From: Streptomyces sp. CG1
GTDB lineage: Bacteria; Actinomycetota; Actinomycetes; Streptomycetales; Streptomycetaceae
Direction: 5' to 3'
Length of the DNA: 64,000 bases
Assembly: GCF_041080625.1 (NCBI RefSeq)
Contig: NZ_CP163518.1
Location: forward strand, 7,061,501 to 7,125,500
The notes beneath the pieces are model-generated. The model was given only the letters and a program-made list of their open reading frames with translations. It was not told where the DNA came from and did no database searches. The first letter of the stretch is position 1; the number at the start of each line of letters is the position of its first letter. Below are positions 9,755 to 18,150 of this stretch, in pieces. The translations under genes were made by a program, and so were the position numbers.

Positions 9755-9902
9755 GGATTCAGTGCAGCGCGCCGCGCATGGTTACGCAACGTGCGCGCGA
9801 TCACACCGACGGCCCGATGACGGCACGGAGTGCCATCAGTACATTCGAAGTAAACCCTCGTTCACTCCTCGGCTGTGCAGGCCGGTAAGGGGATCGCAGC
9901 TC

Positions 9903-11102
9903 ATGCCTTCTGGAACGACCAGCTCCGTGATCGTCGCGGGCGCGCGCACGCCCATGGGACGACTTCTGGGCTCCCTCAAGTCCTTCTCCGGGGCCGACCT
10001 GGGCGGCTTCGCCATCAAGGCCGCTCTCGACCGTGCGGGGATCGGCGGCGACCAGGTGCAGTACGTGATCATGGGCCAGGTGCTGCAGGCCGGTGCCGGC
10101 CAGATCCCGGCCCGCCAGGCCGCCGTCAAGGCCGGCATCCCGATGAACGTCCCGGCGCTCACCGTCAACAAGGTGTGTCTCTCCGGCCTCGACGCCATCG
10201 CCCTGGCCGACCAGCTGATCCGCGCCGGCGAGTTCGACATCGTCGTGGCGGGCGGCCAGGAGTCCATGACCAACGCCCCGCACCTGCTGCCGAAGTCCCG
10301 TGAGGGCTTCAAGTACGGCGCGGTGGAGATGCTCGACGCGATGGCCCACGACGGCCTGACGGACGCTTTCGAGGGCATCGCCATGGGCGAGTCCACCGAG
10401 AAGCACAACACCCGCCTCGGCATCGCCCGTCCCGAGCAGGACGAGATCGCAGCCCTGTCCCACCAGCGGGCCGCCGCCGCGCAGAAGAACGGCATCTTCG
10501 AGGCCGAGATCACCCCGGTGGAGATCCCGCAGCGCAAGGGCGACCCGGTCCTGTTCAGCAAGGACGAGGGCATCCGCGGCGACACCACCGCGGAGTCCCT
10601 GGGCAAGCTGCGCCCGGCCTTCAGCAAGGAGGGCACGATCACCGCCGGTTCCTCCTCGCAGATCTCCGACGGTGCGGCTGCCGTGGTCGTGATGAGCAAG
10701 GCCAAGGCCGAGGAGCTGGGCCTGACCTGGCTCGCCGAGATCGGCGCGCACGGCAATGTGGCCGGCCCGGACAACTCCCTGCAGTCCCAGCCGTCCAACG
10801 CCATACTCCACGCCCTGAAGAAGGAGGGCCTGGAGGTTTCCGACCTCGATCTCATCGAGATCAACGAGGCCTTCGCCGCGGTCGCCGTGCAGTCAATGAA
10901 GGACCTCGGCGTGTCCACGGAAAGGGTGAACGTCAACGGCGGCGCGATCGCGCTCGGCCACCCGATCGGCATGTCCGGCGCCCGCCTCGTGCTCCACTTG
11001 GCGCTCGAGCTCAAGCGCCGCGGCGGCGGGGTCGGCGCGGCCGCGCTGTGCGGTGGCGGCGGCCAGGGTGACGCGCTCATCGTGCGGGTGCCGAAGGCCT
11101 GA
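9903..11102 (+). CDS. Acetyl-CoA acetyltransferase (thiolase)
   Basis: Biosynthetic/degradative thiolase of 399 residues that interconverts two acetyl-CoA and acetoacetyl-CoA. The nucleophile C92 lies in [12 protein letters not shown]353 in [11 protein letters not shown] and the second catalytic C383 in CGGGGQG. The start is ATG 9903 with an AAGGGGA ribosome-binding site about 10 bases upstream; the open frame continues further 5' but without thiolase sequence. It lies between mce and meaB, with meaB 64 bases downstream on the same strand, so the two are probably co-transcribed. Confidence 0.93.
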   Translation: MPSGTTSSVIVAGARTPMGRLLGSLKSFSGADLGGFAIKAALDRAGIGGDQVQYVIMGQVLQAGAGQIPARQAAVKAGIPMNVPALTVNKVCLSGLDAIALADQLIRAGEFDIVVAGGQESMTNAPHLLPKSREGFKYGAVEMLDAMAHDGLTDAFEGIAMGESTEKHNTRLGIARPEQDEIAALSHQRAAAAQKNGIFEAEITPVEIPQRKGDPVLFSKDEGIRGDTTAESLGKLRPAFSKEGTITAGSSSQISDGAAAVVVMSKAKAEELGLTWLAEIGAHGNVAGPDNSLQSQPSNAILHALKKEGLEVSDLDLIEINEAFAAVAVQSMKDLGVSTERVNVNGGAIALGHPIGMSGARLVLHLALELKRRGGGVGAAALCGGGGQGDALIVRVPKA

Positions 11103-11166
11103 GCCTTCGCTGTACGTGGGTCTCTGTACGTCGGTTGTACGTCGCTGAAGTGAACGGAGCTGTTGG

Positions 11167-12123
11167 ATGCAGGACGTCTCCTCTCTGGTGGCCTGGGCCA
11201 GGGAAGGCCGGCCGCGGGCCGTGGCCCGGCTGATCTCCCTGGTCGAGGGGGCGTCACCGCAGCTCAGGGAGGTCATGGCGGCACTGGCGCCACTGACCGG
11301 CAACGCATATGTGGTGGGCCTCACCGGCTCCCCGGGAGTCGGCAAGTCGACGTCGACCTCGGCGCTCGTGAGTGCCTATCGCAAACAGGGAAAGCGGGTC
11401 GGCGTCCTGGCCGTCGACCCGTCCTCCCCGTTCTCGGGCGGCGCCCTGCTCGGCGACCGGGTCCGTATGTCGGAGCACGCCTCCGACCCCGGCGTCTACA
11501 TCCGCTCGATGGCCACGCGCGGCCACCTGGGCGGCCTCGCCTGGGCGGCCCCGCAGGCGATCCGGGTCCTCGACGCGGCCGGCTGCGACGTGATCCTGGT
11601 CGAGACGGTCGGCGTCGGTCAGTCGGAGGTGGAGATCGCCGCCCAGGCGGACACCTCGGTGGTCCTCCTGGCCCCGGGCATGGGCGACGGCATCCAGGCG
11701 GCGAAGGCGGGCATCCTGGAGATCGGCGACGTGTACGTCGTCAACAAGGCCGACCGGGACGGCGCCGACGCCACGGCCCGCGAGCTGAACCACATGCTGG
11801 GCCTGGGCGAGGCCCGCGGTGCCGGCGACTGGCGCCCGCCGATCGTGAAGACGGTCGCGGCCCGCGCCGAGGGCGTCGACGAGGTCGTGGAGGCCCTGGA
11901 GAAGCATCGCGCGTGGATGGAGGAGCGCGGTGTGCTCGCCGAGCGCCGCAGGGCCCGCGCGGCCCGCGAGGTGGAGACCATCGCCGTCACGGCGCTGCGC
12001 GAGCGCATCGGCGACCTGCACGGCGACCGCCGCCTCAGCGCGCTCGCGGAGCGGATCGTCGCGGGCGAACTGGACCCGTACCGCGCGGCGGACGAACTGG
12101 TGGCGGGCCTGACCCAGGGCTGA
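11167..12123 (+). CDS. meaB: MeaB/ArgK-type P-loop GTPase (acyl-CoA mutase chaperone)
   Basis: G3E-family GTPase of 318 residues. Walker A GSPGVGKST is at residues 54-62, followed by VLAVDPSSPFSGGALLGDRVRM, the Walker B-like ETVGVGQSE and the base-recognition NKADRDG. Such proteins load and protect adenosylcobalamin in methylmalonyl-CoA or isobutyryl-CoA mutases. Older annotations as an arginine/ornithine transport kinase (ArgK) are considered wrong. It starts at ATG 11167 after GGAG. It follows the thiolase gene closely; the likely client mutase gene icmA is 8 kb downstream. Confidence 0.92.
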   Translation: MQDVSSLVAWAREGRPRAVARLISLVEGASPQLREVMAALAPLTGNAYVVGLTGSPGVGKSTSTSALVSAYRKQGKRVGVLAVDPSSPFSGGALLGDRVRMSEHASDPGVYIRSMATRGHLGGLAWAAPQAIRVLDAAGCDVILVETVGVGQSEVEIAAQADTSVVLLAPGMGDGIQAAKAGILEIGDVYVVNKADRDGADATARELNHMLGLGEARGAGDWRPPIVKTVAARAEGVDEVVEALEKHRAWMEERGVLAERRRARAAREVETIAVTALRERIGDLHGDRRLSALAERIVAGELDPYRAADELVAGLTQG

Positions 12124-12270
12124 CCCTGGTCAACTTCCGCACCGGGCCGCTATCTTGATCCACATGTTCCTCACCCTGGCGTAGAGCGCACACCGGACCG
12201 CGAGGCCGCCGACAAGGCCCTCGCGGACCTTCGGTGTCCCCTCTTCCGCCTCCCACAGAGGAACATCAGC

Positions 12271-13500
12271 ATGTCCACGCATGCCCCTGCGCGGCCCTCG
12301 TACGCCGCCGTCCTGCGCGTCCCGCACGCGCGCCGCACCTTCGCCTCCGCCCTGACGGCCCGGCTGTCCTACGGCACGGTGTCGCTCTCGGTGCTGCTGT
12401 CCGTCACCCGCGCGACCGGCTCCTACGCCGTCTCGGGTGCCGTCATGTCGCTGTTCGGCGCCATGACGGTCTTCCTGATGCCGATCCGGGCATCCCTGAT
12501 CGACTGCTACGGCCCCCGCCGTGTCCTGCCGCCCATGTCGATGCTCTACGGCACCCTGCTGTGCGCCCTGGCCGCCCTGACCTGGCGCCCGGGGGCACCG
12601 CCGGTGGCCCTGGGCGCGGCGGCGGCTCTCGCGGGCGCCTGCGCACCTCCGCTGGGGCCGACGATGCGCGCCGTGTGGTCCGAACTGGTCGCCGACCGGG
12701 GCCTGTTGCAGCGCGCCTACGGCCTGGACGGCGTCGCCGAGGAACTGCTGTACGTCTCCGGCCCGGCGCTGGTGGGCGCGCTGCTGGGCTTCGCCCCGCC
12801 GGCGTCCGGGATCCTGCTGAGCGCGCTGCTGATCGTCGGCGGCACATGGGCCTTCGTCAGCTCACCGGCACTGCCGGGGCCTCGGCCCGCGGCTCCAAAG
12901 GAGCAGCGGGGCGGCGGCCTGCGCGGCCTTTGGGCTCCGGTCGCGGTGGCGACGGGGGCAGGGGTGGCCCTGAGCGGTGCGGAGTTGCTGATGATGGCCT
13001 TCACGACGGCACGGTTGTACGATCCCGCGCTCGTGCCGTGGGTCCTGGCCGCGCTCTCCGCGGGCAGTGCGGTCGGCGGCCTGGTCAACGGGGCTGTGAA
13101 CTGGCGTGTGCCGGCCCGGGTGCGGCTGCGGGGCTTCGCGGTGGGCCTGGGTCTGGTCGTGGCCGCGGCGGGCCTGGCACCGGACCTGTGGACCCTCGCC
13201 GGGGCGATGGCACTCGCGGGAGTGTTCATCGCCCCGACCCTGACGACGGCGTATCTGCTGGCCGCAGAGATGGCGGACGAAGGCTCGGGCACACGGGCCG
13301 GGGCGTGGGTGAACGCGGGGGTCAACGCAGGGAGTTCGGGCGGTGCGATGGTGGCCGGGGCGCTGATCGGACGGGTACCGCTGGGGGTGTGCTTCCTACT
13401 GGCGGGCGCGGCGGCGTTCGTGGCCGCCCTGACTGTGGGCAGCCGTGCCGCCGGGGCGGCGCCCGTCCCACAGACAGCGGCACCTTGTCAGCTCCGGTGA
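12271..13500 (+). CDS. MFS transporter
   Basis: Membrane protein of 409 residues with about 12 hydrophobic segments in the pattern of drug/proton antiporters. It starts at ATG 12271 after GAGGAAC. The 5' region 12124-12270 holds no other gene. It is convergent with a MarR regulator gene 67 bases away, which may control it. The substrate is unknown. Confidence 0.82.
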   Translation: MSTHAPARPSYAAVLRVPHARRTFASALTARLSYGTVSLSVLLSVTRATGSYAVSGAVMSLFGAMTVFLMPIRASLIDCYGPRRVLPPMSMLYGTLLCALAALTWRPGAPPVALGAAAALAGACAPPLGPTMRAVWSELVADRGLLQRAYGLDGVAEELLYVSGPALVGALLGFAPPASGILLSALLIVGGTWAFVSSPALPGPRPAAPKEQRGGGLRGLWAPVAVATGAGVALSGAELLMMAFTTARLYDPALVPWVLAALSAGSAVGGLVNGAVNWRVPARVRLRGFAVGLGLVVAAAGLAPDLWTLAGAMALAGVFIAPTLTTAYLLAAEMADEGSGTRAGAWVNAGVNAGSSGGAMVAGALIGRVPLGVCFLLAGAAAFVAALTVGSRAAGAAPVPQTAAPCQLR

Positions 13501-13520
13501 GCGGCCCCACCCCCGCCCGG

Positions 13521-13566
13521 CTGCAGCACCCCCGGCCGTCCGGCTGCAGCACCCCCGGCCGTCCGG
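13521..13566. repeat. Two perfect tandem copies of a 23-bp unit
   Basis: The unit beginning CTGCAGCACCCCCGGCCGTC is present at 13521-13543 and again, identically, at 13544-13566, between the convergent MFS and MarR genes. It ends two bases before the MarR stop codon. Confidence 0.85.
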
Positions 13567-13567
13567 C

Positions 13568-14044
13568 TCAGGGGCGCCCCCGCTGCCCCCGCAGGTGGTC
13601 GGCGATCGGCTTCAGGGCCTTGTCCAGTTCTGTCAGGGCCTCCGGCGACAGCAGGTCGATGAAGTGCCGCCGCACGGAGGCGACATGATGTGGCGCCACC
13701 TTCTTCATCGTCTCCATGCCGTGCTCGGTCAGCACGGCGTACAGTCCCCGCCGGTCGGACTCGCAGTTCTCACGGCGTACCAGATTCGCGTTCTCCATGC
13801 GCGTGATCTGGTGCGAGAGCCGGCTCTTGGACTGCAGGGTCGCGGAGGCGAGGTCGCTCATCCGCATGCGGACGTCGTCCGACTCGGACAGGTTCACGAG
13901 GATCTCGTAGTCGTTCATAGTCAGGCCGAACGGCTGCAGATCCTTCTCCAGCTGGTACGTCAACAGCCTGTTGACCTCCAGGTGGGTGCGCCAGGCGCAC
14001 TGCTCCGCATCGGTCAGCCAGCGCGTGGCCGTTTCGGTCTCCAT
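13568..14044 (-). CDS. MarR-family transcriptional regulator
   Basis: Protein of 158 residues with a winged helix-turn-helix core (MSDLASATLQSKSRLSHQITRMENANLVRRENCESDRRG is split by its recognition helix near residues 60-75). MarR proteins are dimeric repressors that usually control themselves and a neighbouring pump or enzyme. The likely targets are its own promoter, where an inverted repeat lies at 14060-14083, and perhaps the convergent MFS gene at 12271-13500. The start is ATG 14044. Confidence 0.88.
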   Translation of the reverse strand: METETATRWLTDAEQCAWRTHLEVNRLLTYQLEKDLQPFGLTMNDYEILVNLSESDDVRMRMSDLASATLQSKSRLSHQITRMENANLVRRENCESDRRGLYAVLTEHGMETMKKVAPHHVASVRRHFIDLLSPEALTELDKALKPIADHLRGQRGRP

Positions 14045-14059
14045 GAATGAAGTCTACCT

Positions 14060-14083
14060 AAGAAGTTGAATGGCGAACTACTT
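14060..14083. promoter_or_regulatory. Candidate MarR operator
   Basis: AAGAAGTT (14060-14067) and AACTACTT (14076-14083) form an inverted repeat with one mismatch and an 8-base spacer. It lies 16 bases upstream of the MarR start codon, which fits autoregulation. Confidence 0.5.
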
Positions 14084-14136
14084 TGGATGGTGTGACAGTG
14101 CGCACGCGTTCGACGTCACACTCCGCAGACTACCGC

Positions 14137-14946
14137 TCACAGCCCGAAGCGACGCTGGAGGTCCACCAGCTGTCCGGGAAGGCGCGGTGCGCCGGACGGT
14201 TGCGGACCGTGTCCGCCCGGTGCCGCACCGCCACCTCCGGGCACCCCTGGTTCGGACGGCACGGCCCCCGTCGCCGCCTCGTCCATGAGGGTCTCCGTCG
14301 ACTGCAACAGGACCGTCCCGGCGCCCACGAACTCGAACTGGTGCTCCTCCCCGGAAACCCCGCCGATGCCCGTCATCGCACGTAGACCGCCCAGTACACC
14401 CGTCAGATAGCCGTGGTCGTAGTGATGACACGGTGACGGGCAGTCGGCCCACCCGACGAGCGCCTGCGGGTCGACCCGGATCGGAGGCTCCATGAACACC
14501 ACCGGGCCGTTAGACGCGGCCACAAACTTTCCGGTTCCGATAAGGGTCAGAAAACCCGGCACGATCGATTGCTTCAGCGCGAGACTTGGCTGAAAAGCGA
14601 GCAGGTTGCCCGCGCGAATGGTCAAGTTCCCGTCGTCCAGGTCGTAGGAGTTGACGTCGAAGGCCCGGTCGGCGAGCAGCATCTTGCCCGAGCCGGCCGC
14701 CACGACCCAGTCGCTCGCGTGCAGTGGCGAATGGAAAGACGTACGGACAATTCGGTCGAGTCGGCCGTGCCCGATGCCGTTGAACTCGATCGCCCCGTAG
14801 TAGGCGATCATCTTCCCCTTCTGCAGGAACCACTGCCCGCTCTTGAGCTCGACGCAGAACGTGTACTGGTTCACGTTGTCGTCGGCGGGCAGGGTCATCG
14901 GGTCGTACACGACCGGTCCGGCGCCCGGAGTTCCGCAGGTGCTCAC
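14137..14946 (-). CDS. AIM24-family protein, third gene of a three-gene operon
   Basis: Protein of 269 residues with the repeated short beta-strand/glycine pattern of the AIM24 (TIGR00266-like) family, e.g. GSGKMLLADR and VPGFLTLIGTGKFVAASNGP. The last roughly 45 residues are Pro/Gly-rich and probably disordered. The ATG at 14946 overlaps the stop of the preceding paralogue (ATGA). AIM24 proteins occur as small stacked-beta proteins in many bacteria and in yeast mitochondria; their biochemical role in bacteria is not settled. It is the most divergent of the three copies here. Confidence 0.8.
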   Translation of the reverse strand: MSTCGTPGAGPVVYDPMTLPADDNVNQYTFCVELKSGQWFLQKGKMIAYYGAIEFNGIGHGRLDRIVRTSFHSPLHASDWVVAAGSGKMLLADRAFDVNSYDLDDGNLTIRAGNLLAFQPSLALKQSIVPGFLTLIGTGKFVAASNGPVVFMEPPIRVDPQALVGWADCPSPCHHYDHGYLTGVLGGLRAMTGIGGVSGEEHQFEFVGAGTVLLQSTETLMDEAATGAVPSEPGVPGGGGAAPGGHGPQPSGAPRLPGQLVDLQRRFGL

Positions 14947-15593
14947 AGCTTCTCCTCCGACGCCTGGACGTACACCGTGCCGTTGCCGCTCAGCTCCAGC
15001 TGGAAGGCCTCGCCGGAGCCACGGCCCACCATCTCGCGCCAGCCGAGCGCGGCGGACAGCTTGTTGCGGACGTCGCCGTGATGGGCGACGTACGCCTGGG
15101 GGTCGACGTGGACCGGGCGCTGGGGGGTGATCGGGATCTCGAAGACGCCGCCGTGCGCCATCACGGCGACCGAGCCCTGGCCCTGGAGGGTGGTGGTGAA
15201 CAGGCCCTGCCCGGTGACCTGGCCCCGGACCAGGCCCATCACTCCGCCCTGCGAGCCCATGAACATCGTGCCCTGCCGGAGCGTGCCCTCGAAGGCGAGC
15301 AGCCGGTCGGCCTCGACGTAGAGGGTGTCGCCCGTGAGGTTGATGACATGGACGTGGTGGCCGCCGTGCCCGAAGAAGACGGTGCCGCTGCCCTCGACGG
15401 TCATCAGCGGGGTCGCCTCGCCGGACACCCGGCGTCCGATCATGGACATCAGCCCGCCCTGGCCGCCCTGGATGTTCGGTGTGAAGGACACGTCCCCCTT
15501 GTAGGCGAGCATCGCGCCGCGCTGGCTGTACAGCTGCTGCCCCGGCAGCACGATCGCCTCGACCATCCTGGAGTTGATCTCCCGGAACGTCAT
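14943..15593 (-). CDS. AIM24-family protein, second gene of the operon
   Basis: Protein of 216 residues, clearly paralogous to the genes on both sides: SQRGAMLAYKGDVSF, VEGSGTVFFGHGG, LTGDTLYVEADRLLAFEG, GQGLFTTTLQGQGSVAVM and VDPQAYVAHHGDV all recur in the 15595-16227 product. The fold should be a compact beta protein without membrane segments or signal peptide, so probably cytosolic. It starts at ATG 15593, one base after the stop of the first gene, and overlaps the third gene by four bases: a tightly coupled operon. Confidence 0.85.
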   Translation of the reverse strand: MTFREINSRMVEAIVLPGQQLYSQRGAMLAYKGDVSFTPNIQGGQGGLMSMIGRRVSGEATPLMTVEGSGTVFFGHGGHHVHVINLTGDTLYVEADRLLAFEGTLRQGTMFMGSQGGVMGLVRGQVTGQGLFTTTLQGQGSVAVMAHGGVFEIPITPQRPVHVDPQAYVAHHGDVRNKLSAALGWREMVGRGSGEAFQLELSGNGTVYVQASEEKL

Positions 15594-15594
15594 G

Positions 15595-16227
15595 TCAGAG
15601 ATCCCCCGCGATCGTGTTCCGCTCGCTCGGCTGCACGTACACCAGTCCGTCGCCCTCGAAGCGGATCTGGAAGGCCTCGCCGCCGCCCTCCCCGAAGAAC
15701 GTGCGGAACGTCACGCCGGACTGGAAGGACTGCCGGACATTGCCCTGGTGGGCGATGTAGGCACCCGGGTCGACGATCAGCGGGTACTGCGGGCTGACCC
15801 GGAGCACGACCGCCGGCCCGTCGGACATGATCGCCGCCTGACCGTGTCCCTCGACCGTCGTAGTGAACAGCCCGTTGCCCTGCGAGGCGCCGCGCAGTCC
15901 GGTGAACGTCGTGCCCGTCCGCAGCCCCGCGTCCGTCGCGAGGAGATTGCTCGACTCGACGTACAGCTTGTCCCCCTGGAGGCCCACGAGGTTGATCTCC
16001 GAGGCGCGGTCCGCGAACCAGCAGATCCCGTGCCCCTTCACCTCCATCACCGTCATCTGCTCGCCGGTGAGCCGCCGGGTCACCATCCCGCGCAGCCCCT
16101 CACCGCCACCGGTGAGCTTCTTGAAGCTCATCTGCCCGTCGTACGCCACCATCGAGCCGTTCTTCGCCTTCACGGCATCCCCGGTCATCTCGACGGCGAG
16201 CACCTTGCTGCCTTGGAGTCGGAACAT
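15595..16227 (-). CDS. AIM24-family protein, first gene of the operon
   Basis: Protein of 210 residues. The start is placed at ATG 16227 (MFRLQGSKVLAVEMTG), because further upstream the frame loses similarity to its paralogues. Shared blocks with the second gene are NGSMVAYDGQMSF, GDKLYVESSNLLATD, GLFTTTVEGHGQAAIM and VDPGAYIAHQGNV. It is the promoter-proximal gene of the AIM24 triplet and is divergent from the DUF3817/MTH1187 pair, leaving a 195-base shared promoter region at 16228-16422. Function unknown. Confidence 0.83.
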   Translation of the reverse strand: MFRLQGSKVLAVEMTGDAVKAKNGSMVAYDGQMSFKKLTGGGEGLRGMVTRRLTGEQMTVMEVKGHGICWFADRASEINLVGLQGDKLYVESSNLLATDAGLRTGTTFTGLRGASQGNGLFTTTVEGHGQAAIMSDGPAVVLRVSPQYPLIVDPGAYIAHQGNVRQSFQSGVTFRTFFGEGGGEAFQIRFEGDGLVYVQPSERNTIAGDL

Positions 16228-16422
16228 CGCCACGCAGCGAAAGTAGCGGTGCGACGGGTGGACGGAACAGGTCCCGTGGGTGGATACCGACCCTGAGCGG
16301 ACCCCTAGGGTTGCCGTTTGCCACAATGGGTGAACGCTTGTGCGTGCGTTCACAAACGGCAGCCCCCAGCCGACGGACCGTAACCGGCAGACCGTCGCGA
16401 GAACTCCCACCGAAGGTGACCC

Positions 16423-16767
16423 GTGGACATCAAGACCGCCACCGCCCTCCGCCGTCTCCGCCTGGTCTCGGCCCCGGAGGCCGTGTCCTTCCTGATCCTG
16501 CTCGTCTGCTCGGTGCTGAAGCGGACCACGGACTTCAATGCGGTCCCCGTCATGGGCGCGGTCCATGGCGTCCTGTTCGTGCTCTACGTGGTCTTCTGGG
16601 CGGACGCCTGGAACCGCACGAAGTGGCCGCTGAAGACCGCCGCCCTCTACTTCGTCCTCTCGGTGCTGCCCACCGGCGGCTTCTTCGCCGAGCGCAAGCT
16701 GCGCCGTGAGGCCGAGAACGCCGTCATCGCGGCCCGTGCCCGCAAGGAAGGAGTCGTGAACGCATGA
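16423..16767 (+). CDS. DUF3817 small membrane protein
   Basis: Protein of 114 residues with three transmembrane segments and the DUF3817 pattern ([44 protein letters not shown]). It starts at GTG 16423 with a GAAGGTGA ribosome-binding site. Its stop overlaps the start of the MTH1187-family gene (ATGA). A second DUF3817 gene lies at 19969-20307. Family function is unknown. Confidence 0.85.
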   Translation: MDIKTATALRRLRLVSAPEAVSFLILLVCSVLKRTTDFNAVPVMGAVHGVLFVLYVVFWADAWNRTKWPLKTAALYFVLSVLPTGGFFAERKLRREAENAVIAARARKEGVVNA

Positions 16768-17054
16768 TCGTCGCCTTCTCCGTGACGCCGCTCGGCGTCG
16801 GCGAGGACGTGGGGGAGTACGTCGCCGACGCCGTCCGCGTGGTGCGCGAGTCGGGCCTGCCCAACCGGACCGACGCGATGTTCACCTCCATCGAGGGGGA
16901 GTGGGACGAGGTCATGGACGTCGTCAGACGTGCCGTCGCCGTGGTGGAGCAGCGGGCGCCGAGGGTTTCCCTGGTGCTCAAGGCCGACATTCGCCCCGGC
17001 GTAACGGATGGGCTCACGTCCAAGGTGGAAACGGTCGAAAGGCACCTGGCGTAG
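16764..17054 (+). CDS. MTH1187-family (thiamine-binding-like) protein
   Basis: Protein of 96 residues with the ferredoxin-like fold pattern of the MTH1187/YkoF group: [23 protein letters not shown] at the start and VETVERHL at the end. Related proteins bind thiamine or a similar small ligand, but a role here is only inferred. Translationally coupled to the upstream DUF3817 gene. Confidence 0.82.
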   Translation: MIVAFSVTPLGVGEDVGEYVADAVRVVRESGLPNRTDAMFTSIEGEWDEVMDVVRRAVAVVEQRAPRVSLVLKADIRPGVTDGLTSKVETVERHLA

Positions 17055-17062
17055 GTTTCGGC

Positions 17063-18049
17063 CTACGTCGGCTGTCCCGCTGTAAGCGCCATTCCCAGCG
17101 GTGTTCGTTCGTACAGGACCTGGTGGCCGTAGCGGCGGGCTGTGAGCAGGCCCGCGTCGCGCAGCACCGTCAGGTGGGACGAGACCGAGGACGGGGCCAG
17201 GCCCATGCGGTGTGCCAGGGCGCTCGTCGTCGCGGGTTCGTCCAATGCGGACAGGACCGCTGCCCGGTTGGCGCCCAGCAGTCGTACCAGCGCATCCGGA
17301 GTCCGGGTGCCCGGCTCGGTCCACAGGCCGGCGATGCCTCGGGCGGGGTAGACCAGCGTGGGCTGCCACGGGGTTTCGAAACCCGTGATCACGTCGGGCC
17401 AGGAGAACACGCTCGGCATCAGGACCAGGCCCTGGCCGTCGAGGTCGCGCGCGTACTCGATGTGCTGCGCGAGCGTCAGCGTACGGCCGTCCCAGGTCAG
17501 CCGGGGGTCCAGCGCCGGCAGCAGCATGCCGAGCCCCACCTCGGCCAGCCGGCGCGAGTGGAAGGCCACGTCCGCCTCCAGCAGGGCGCGCAGCCGGGGC
17601 CAGTCCGGTGCGATCAGCACCCGCCACGCCTCCTCCATGGCGTCCGCCAGCTCCGTGATCATGCGTGCCGGACGCGCCAGCCAGGCCCTGCCCTGCGCCG
17701 AATCCAGCGCGCCCGGCGTGCAGGCCAGGGAGAGGGCGGTGTCCTCGCGGGCCGCCTCCGGGTCGGACGCCCGTACGGCCGCGATCTCCTCCTCGAATGT
17801 CGCGGCCGGGCCGATCGGCGGCGCACCGAGCCAGTCGGGGGAGTGCCCCCGCCGGGGCATCAGCAGCCACAGCGGAGCCAGGTCGAGACCGGCCGCCGCG
17901 TCCCTGATCCGCCGCAGCCAGGGCGCCTGATAGGCGTGCCGGTCCGGCCGCTTCAGGGTGCGCACCGCCTCCTGCGTCTCCCACAGCGGCGAGATCGCGA
18001 ACCGGCAGCGCAGAAAGTCGTCGTCGCCGAAGTGCAGCTGTGAGGGCAC
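17063..18049 (-). CDS. ArsR-family winged-helix regulator with large N-terminal domain
   Basis: Protein of 328 residues. The C-terminal part (about 245-325) is an ArsR-type winged helix: LLGANRAAVLSALDEPATTSALAHRM, then GLAPSSVSSHLTVLRDAGLL, then RYGHQVLYERTPLG. The N-terminal 230 residues are the DUF5937-like part often fused to this HTH, presumably a ligand-sensing domain. No metal-binding Cys motif is present, so a metal sensor is unlikely. It starts at GTG 18049. It is divergent from an MFS gene with a perfect 16-bp palindrome between them, so it probably represses that pump and itself. Confidence 0.85.
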   Translation of the reverse strand: MPSQLHFGDDDFLRCRFAISPLWETQEAVRTLKRPDRHAYQAPWLRRIRDAAAGLDLAPLWLLMPRRGHSPDWLGAPPIGPAATFEEEIAAVRASDPEAAREDTALSLACTPGALDSAQGRAWLARPARMITELADAMEEAWRVLIAPDWPRLRALLEADVAFHSRRLAEVGLGMLLPALDPRLTWDGRTLTLAQHIEYARDLDGQGLVLMPSVFSWPDVITGFETPWQPTLVYPARGIAGLWTEPGTRTPDALVRLLGANRAAVLSALDEPATTSALAHRMGLAPSSVSSHLTVLRDAGLLTARRYGHQVLYERTPLGMALTAGQPT

Positions 18050-18093
18050 GGGCCACCTCCCCGAACGGTCGGAGGATTCGGCCGACCGGAAGA

Positions 18094-18109
18094 TTCGGCT
18101 GGAGCCGAA
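18094..18109. promoter_or_regulatory. Perfect palindrome, probable ArsR operator
   Basis: TTCGGCT-GG-AGCCGAA, with 7-bp arms and a 2-base spacer, in the 101-base gap between the divergent ArsR and MFS genes. A direct copy of one half-site (ATTCGGC) occurs at 18076-18082. It lies 42 bases upstream of the MFS start codon. Confidence 0.6.
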
Positions 18110-18150
18110 ACTCTACGGCCCCGCGTCCGTTCCCGGGCACGCTGCCCGAC

